Source: an uncultured Clostridia bacterium (GTDB taxonomy: Bacteria; Bacillota; Clostridia; TANB77; CAG-508). Taken from it: a stretch of DNA of 9,991 nt. Location of the stretch: assembly GCA_944389715.1 (NCBI GenBank), contig CALXNI010000064.1, positions 1-9,991 on the forward strand, read 5' to 3'. The first letter of the stretch is position 1; each line of letters opens with the position of its first letter. The translations under genes were made by a program, and so were the position numbers. The notes beneath the pieces are model-generated. The model ran no database searches and was not told the DNA's origin. It worked only from the letters and a program-made list of their open reading frames with translations. Below are positions 7,162-9,991 of this stretch, one piece after another.

Positions 7162-8664
7162 TTGAAAGATATTAAAATAAAAGAAAACAGAAAAGGAACA
7201 ATAAAAACAATAGATAAAGGCTTAATAAATACACAAAAATTAAAAGATAATTTAATTTCAATAAAAGATAAAACAAAAGAGCCTTATGAAAATAATTACA
7301 ACTCAGGAGGAGAATATGCATCAGAAAAAATTACACAAACAATGTCTAATATGCCTAATAATATATATAGGGTAAATCAAGTAGGAAAAAACAATTTTAG
7401 AAAGACAAAAGATAGCATATATAAGATCAAAGACAAAATTCATAATTATAAAAGAAAATCGACAATAAAGCAAAGAGTGAAAAACATCTCAAAAATAAGA
7501 AAAAATATAAAAAATACTACCAAAAGAACAGTGAAAACTGCAAAAACAACAGCAAAAGTAACTGTTAAAACTACACAAAAAGTTACTAAAGCTATAAAAA
7601 CAACAGCGAAGGCAACAGCAACTGCTATTAAGGTAACTGTAAAAGCCACAATAGCAACAGTGAAAGCCATAATATTAGGAATTAAAGCATTAATTGCAGC
7701 TATAGCAGCAGGAGGCTGGGTAGTAGTTGTAATAATTTTAGTAATATGCCTAATTGCTTTTTTATGTAGTTCTATATATGGAGTTTTCTTTTCGAGTGAA
7801 AATGAAAATGGAACTAATATGAGTTCTGTTATTTCAGAACTTAATGATGAATTTATGAAAAAAATTACAGATATACAAAATAGCACAGAACACAACGAAT
7901 ACGAAATAAATTCAAACCGTGCAGAATGGAAGAATATTTTAGCTATCTATGTTGCAAAAGTAAGCAACGGAGACGATGAAGTTGAACTAATGACCTTAGA
8001 TGATAAAAGAGTGCAAACTTTAAAAGATGTGTTCTGGGATATGAACAATATTTCTTCAAAAACAGAAACAAAAGATGATAAAACAATTCTTTATATTGAG
8101 GTTACAAGTAAAACAATAGAAGAAATGATGAACAAATATAGTTTTAATGATAAGCAACGACAACAAGTTGAAGAATTATTAAAAGATGAATATGCAAGTT
8201 TGTGGAGTTCTGTTATATATGGTACATCTTCTGGAAGTCAAGACATAGTTAAAGTAGCTAAACAACAAATAGGAAATGTGGGCGGACAGCCGTACTGGTC
8301 TTGGTATGGTTTTTCGAGCAGAGTAGAATGGTGTGCTTGTTTTGTTAGTTGGTGTGCAGATCAATGTGGATATATAGATGCAGGAATAATACCAAAGTTT
8401 GCAAACTGTCAAAACGAAGGTGTTGCTTGGTTTAAAACAGTCGGTTTATGGAAAGATGCAGGATATGTACCTAAATCAGGAGATATTATATTTTTTGACT
8501 GGGAAAATGACGGAATATCAGACCACGTAGGTATAGTTGAAAAAGCAGAAAGTTATACAATATATACAATAGAAGGTAACACATCAAATGATGTGTGTAA
8601 ACAAAATAAATATAATATTGATAGCAGTGATATTTTAGGATATGGAACACCAAACTATAAATGA
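7162..8664 (+). CDS. Membrane-anchored CHAP-domain peptidoglycan hydrolase, CD1108-type
   Basis: This 500-residue protein probably cuts peptidoglycan peptides so that the mating channel can cross the wall. It starts at TTG 7162 with AGGTGGTGA at 7149-7157. Residues 1-110 are basic and Asn/Lys-rich. Residues 115-180 are a Lys/Thr/Ala/Val-rich near-repetitive stretch. A transmembrane segment lies at about 186-206. After an extracellular linker (about 215-365, including EWKNILAIYVAKV and LKDVFWDMN), the CHAP domain runs from about 370 to the end. Likely catalytic residues are Cys391 in EWCACFVSW, His455 in DHVGIVE and Glu471 or Asn473 in IEGN; GDIIFFDW is also typical. The layout and the ending GYGTPNY resemble the CD1108 mobile-element family. 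I see no lysozyme-like domain, unlike the two-domain enzymes of Tn916-type elements. The TGA stop is followed directly by the MITE target repeat. Confidence 0.9.
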   Translation: MKDIKIKENRKGTIKTIDKGLINTQKLKDNLISIKDKTKEPYENNYNSGGEYASEKITQTMSNMPNNIYRVNQVGKNNFRKTKDSIYKIKDKIHNYKRKSTIKQRVKNISKIRKNIKNTTKRTVKTAKTTAKVTVKTTQKVTKAIKTTAKATATAIKVTVKATIATVKAIILGIKALIAAIAAGGWVVVVIILVICLIAFLCSSIYGVFFSSENENGTNMSSVISELNDEFMKKITDIQNSTEHNEYEINSNRAEWKNILAIYVAKVSNGDDEVELMTLDDKRVQTLKDVFWDMNNISSKTETKDDKTILYIEVTSKTIEEMMNKYSFNDKQRQQVEELLKDEYASLWSSVIYGTSSGSQDIVKVAKQQIGNVGGQPYWSWYGFSSRVEWCACFVSWCADQCGYIDAGIIPKFANCQNEGVAWFKTVGLWKDAGYVPKSGDIIFFDWENDGISDHVGIVEKAESYTIYTIEGNTSNDVCKQNKYNIDSSDILGYGTPNYK

Positions 8665-8687
8665 ACATTTTTTCAGGATAAAGACAT
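8665..8687 (+). repeat. Left end of MITE: 9-bp direct repeat plus 14-bp inverted repeat
   Basis: ACATTTTTT (8665-8673) is followed by CAGGATAAAGACAT (8674-8687). The first is repeated directly at 8964-8972 and the second in inverted form at 8950-8963, both without mismatch. The direct repeat starts immediately after the TGA of the CHAP gene. Confidence 0.8.
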
Positions 8688-8963
8688 GAAATTATTTTTT
8701 TATAACTTGTATCACAGTAATTTCAATACTTCTACGAGTTTTAAATAGTAAAATTACGCTGTAAATACTGAAATATAAGCGTTTTTGTTTTTTACTAAAA
8801 TTTTGTAAAAAATTATTTGATTATAAATAGCTATATACACAATTTTACATTTTATAAAACTAAAGCTATCTTAAAAAAAGTAATTTTAGCACAAAAAATC
8901 TTTGCACCATTTAATATAACTGCATTGTAAGAGTTGAAAAATTTTTTTTATGTCTTTATCCTG
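8674..8963. mobile_element. MITE-like non-autonomous element, 290 bp, with 14-bp inverted repeats and 9-bp target duplication
   Basis: Perfect 14-bp terminal inverted repeats (CAGGATAAAGACAT at 8674-8687, complement at 8950-8963) bound a 290-bp AT-rich segment, flanked by a perfect 9-bp direct repeat. Complementarity continues imperfectly inward through the A/T-rich ends. The interior has no credible gene. It holds an 8-bp-stem hairpin (8788-8795 with 8805-8812), several runs of A or T, and nothing resembling a transposase. This is the architecture of a miniature inverted-repeat element moved by a transposase encoded elsewhere. A 9-bp duplication would fit ISLre2-like or IS4-like transposases, but I do not recognise the ends. 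Removing the element and one repeat copy would leave a normal 78-bp gap between the CHAP and phosphatase genes. Copy number cannot be judged from one window. Confidence 0.75.
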
Positions 8964-8972
8964 ACATTTTTT
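8950..8972 (-). repeat. Right end of MITE: 14-bp inverted repeat plus 9-bp direct repeat
   Basis: ATGTCTTTATCCTG (8950-8963) is the exact complement of the left end, and ACATTTTTT (8964-8972) is the second copy of the flanking direct repeat. A seventh T follows at 8973, so the target site was a T-rich tract. Confidence 0.8.
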
Positions 8973-9001
8973 TATAAGTACTATAAAATTTAAAATAAAT
9001 A

Positions 9002-9010
9002 TGTTATAAT
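9002..9010 (+). promoter_or_regulatory. Extended -10 promoter for the phosphatase gene
   Basis: TGTTATAAT (9002-9010) is a perfect extended -10 (TGn plus consensus TATAAT). The -35 position (about 8982-8987, TATAAA) is poor, as is common with extended -10 promoters. Transcription would begin near 9017, about 25 bases before ATG 9042. The promoter lies just outside the MITE, within the original intergenic gap. Confidence 0.65.
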
Positions 9011-9041
9011 ATGAATAAATAGCAAATAGGAGAAATAAAGT

Positions 9042-9566
9042 ATGATATTGTATGTAGTTAGACATGGAGAAACAGAAGCAGGAGAAAAAGGTGTTATAGC
9101 AGATATAAAAGCTAAATTGACATATAAAGGAATAAAACAAACACTTATGTTGAAAGATGAAATAAATAAGTTAAATATAGATATAGTATATTATTCGCCT
9201 ATTAGTAGAACAAAACAAACATTGAAATTACTTAATTTAAAAAAGAATATAATAGTAATCGAAGATAATAGACTGAAAGAAAGGAATATGGGAATATATG
9301 AAAATGCAAAATATAATTCTATAGACTGGGAAAATTTTTGGAGTTACAATTCAGAGACAATGTATTCAGGTTTAGAAACAATGAAAAGTGTATATAAAAG
9401 GGTAAGTGATTTTTTGAATGAGTTAAAAGCAAACAAAAAAGAAGAAAGAATTTTGTTAATAACGCATGGTGGAGTCGCTCGTGCTATCGATTGGTATTTT
9501 AATGGAATAGATTCTAAAGCTAAATTTGATTGCCAAAATTGTAAGGTATATAAATATAAATTTTAA
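9042..9566 (+). CDS. Histidine phosphatase (phosphoglycerate mutase-like superfamily, branch 1)
   Basis: This 174-residue cytosolic protein belongs to the superfamily that uses a phospho-histidine intermediate. The RHGET motif at 7-11 supplies Arg7 and the nucleophile His8. LTYKGIKQ matches the usual LTxxGxxQ. Arg56 lies in YYSPISRTKQT, the acid residue is probably Glu80 in RLKERNMGIYEN, and the second histidine is His142 in ITHGGVARAI. All core active-site residues are present, so the enzyme should be active. It is shorter than typical phosphoglycerate mutases (over 200 residues), and a small-molecule or sugar-phosphate phosphatase is more likely than a glycolytic enzyme; the substrate cannot be read from the sequence. 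ATG 9042 has AGGAG at 9028-9032 (9-base spacer) and its own promoter. It is not a known part of the transfer machinery, so I read it as cargo of the element. Confidence 0.88.
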   Translation: MILYVVRHGETEAGEKGVIADIKAKLTYKGIKQTLMLKDEINKLNIDIVYYSPISRTKQTLKLLNLKKNIIVIEDNRLKERNMGIYENAKYNSIDWENFWSYNSETMYSGLETMKSVYKRVSDFLNELKANKKEERILLITHGGVARAIDWYFNGIDSKAKFDCQNCKVYKYKF

Positions 9567-9579
9567 AGCAAGGTGAAAC

Positions 9580-9846
9580 ATGGAAGATTGTTTAAATTTA
9601 GAAAAGATAGATGAATATTTAGAGAAAAAAATAATGAAAAATACTAATAAAATTGTATGCTCATATTATGAAGTAAAAATAATATTAAATGTAATGAAAA
9701 AAGACGAAATGCTTTTTTTAAAAATAGCAAGGGATAAATTTTATCAAAATGGATATGATGTTTTTTTTACAAATGCAAAATATTTTTATGATAATATGAT
9801 TCAAATAGTTCAAAGCAATGAAATGTTAGTTGCAATAAAGCAATAA
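9580..9846 (+). CDS. Hypothetical protein, 88 residues, downstream of the phosphatase
   Basis: I do not recognise this protein. It starts at ATG 9580 with AAGGTG at 9570-9575, only 13 bases after the phosphatase stop, so the two genes are almost certainly co-transcribed. The product is small, soluble and mixed alpha/beta. An acidic N terminus (CLNLEKIDEYLEKKI) is followed by short hydrophobic stretches (KIVCSYYEVKIILNVM, MLFLKIARDKFY, GYDVFFTNAKYFYDNMIQIV). There is no signal peptide, membrane segment, zinc-binding Cys set or obvious DNA-binding helix-turn-helix. It ends about 95 bases before the terminator that probably closes this two-gene unit. A role tied to the phosphatase is suggested only by proximity. 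Confidence 0.7.
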   Translation: MEDCLNLEKIDEYLEKKIMKNTNKIVCSYYEVKIILNVMKKDEMLFLKIARDKFYQNGYDVFFTNAKYFYDNMIQIVQSNEMLVAIKQ

Positions 9847-9940
9847 ATAGTATAAAAGTGAATAATGTCAATAATTTTCAAAAATTTCACTAAAAAATAG
9901 CTTTATTTTATTAGCGAATATTTCACTATGGTGTATGTAT
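9847..9940. other. Short intergenic stretch with repeated AGTGAA/TTCACT hexamers
   Basis: This AT-rich 94-base gap carries AGTGAA at 9857-9862 and two copies of ATTTCACTA (9884-9892 and 9920-9928, 36 bases apart), whose TTCACT is the complement of AGTGAA. The first and second can form a weak 6-bp stem. No gene is seen. It may be the 3' untranslated part of the two-gene unit; any protein-binding role is speculative. Confidence 0.3.
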
Positions 9941-9987
9941 AATCTAAGTCTATTTTTATAAAAAGACTTAGATTTTTATTTTTTTGT
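9941..9987 (+). terminator. Rho-independent terminator at the end of the phosphatase unit
   Basis: An 11-bp perfect stem (AATCTAAGTCT at 9941-9951 with AGACTTAGATT at 9964-9974) encloses an A/T loop that can itself pair further. It is followed by a T-rich tract, TTTATTTTTTT. The T-run lies only on the right, so termination is for + strand transcripts, about 95 bases behind the 88-residue gene. Confidence 0.85.
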
Positions 9988-9991
9988 TTAT

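Noticed and set aside
7446..7895. Open frame of 149 codons on the minus strand
   Set aside because: It is the complement of the Lys/Thr/Ala-rich part of the CHAP gene; the hydrophobic product follows from the repetitive codons opposite, and there is no ribosome site or context for it.
8674..8963. The 290-bp segment as a riboswitch or structured RNA gene
   Set aside because: The exact terminal repeats with a flanking direct repeat are better explained by transposition; no known riboswitch core or GC-rich conserved stems are seen.
8886..9140. Open frame of 84 codons on the minus strand across the MITE right end
   Set aside because: It crosses the MITE boundary, the promoter and the start of the phosphatase gene, and its composition is that of random AT-rich sequence.
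9936..9943. TATAAT at 9938-9943 as a promoter
   Set aside because: There is no -35, the TG is misplaced for an extended -10, and transcription would start inside the terminator hairpin.
1..9991. CRISPR array, tRNA or rRNA genes
   Set aside because: No regularly spaced repeats and no cloverleaf or rRNA-like stretches were seen on either strand by eye.

Overview
The window is the mating-apparatus segment of an integrative and conjugative element (ICE) from a very AT-rich, low-GC Gram-positive bacterium, most likely one of the Clostridia. All genes lie on the + strand, most have strong AGGAGG-type ribosome binding sites, and TGA is used as a stop, so the code is the standard bacterial one. The gene order VirD4 - Maff2 - VirB6 - PrgI - VirB4 - CHAP hydrolase is that of the CTn4-like elements of Clostridioides difficile (families named CD1115, Maff2, CD1112, PrgI, CD1110 and CD1108). 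This assignment comes from recalled family resemblance; no search was run.

Region 1 (1-997) holds the C-terminal part of the VirD4-type coupling ATPase, cut by the window edge, overlapped by a small Maff2-type membrane protein that ends at a hairpin terminator (1007-1039). Region 2 (about 1056-1634) is an orphan MT-A70 adenine methyltransferase. Its best ribosome binding site points to an ATA codon. Region 3 (1673-6402) holds the inner-membrane channel protein (VirB6/TrbL), two unrecognised proteins, PrgI and the VirB4 ATPase. Region 4 (6404-8664) encodes a class B sortase and a membrane-anchored CHAP peptidoglycan hydrolase.

Region 5 (8665-9041) is the only long non-coding stretch. Most of it is a 290-bp MITE-like element (8674-8963) with perfect 14-bp terminal inverted repeats, flanked by a perfect 9-bp direct repeat (ACATTTTTT) that looks like a target-site duplication. 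It begins right behind the stop codon of the hydrolase gene. Region 6 (about 9001-9991) has an extended -10 promoter, a histidine phosphatase, an unrecognised 88-residue protein and a strong terminator. This looks like a separate cargo transcription unit.

Working together, VirD4 would hand the relaxase-DNA complex to a channel built from VirB6, PrgI and Maff2 and powered by VirB4. The CHAP enzyme would open the peptidoglycan for the channel, and the sortase would anchor a surface protein not encoded here. The methyltransferase may protect the element's DNA from restriction in new hosts. The two unknown proteins between VirB6 and PrgI, the MITE, and the phosphatase/88-residue pair are the least ordinary parts. 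I found no RNA genes, CRISPR array or complete insertion sequence.
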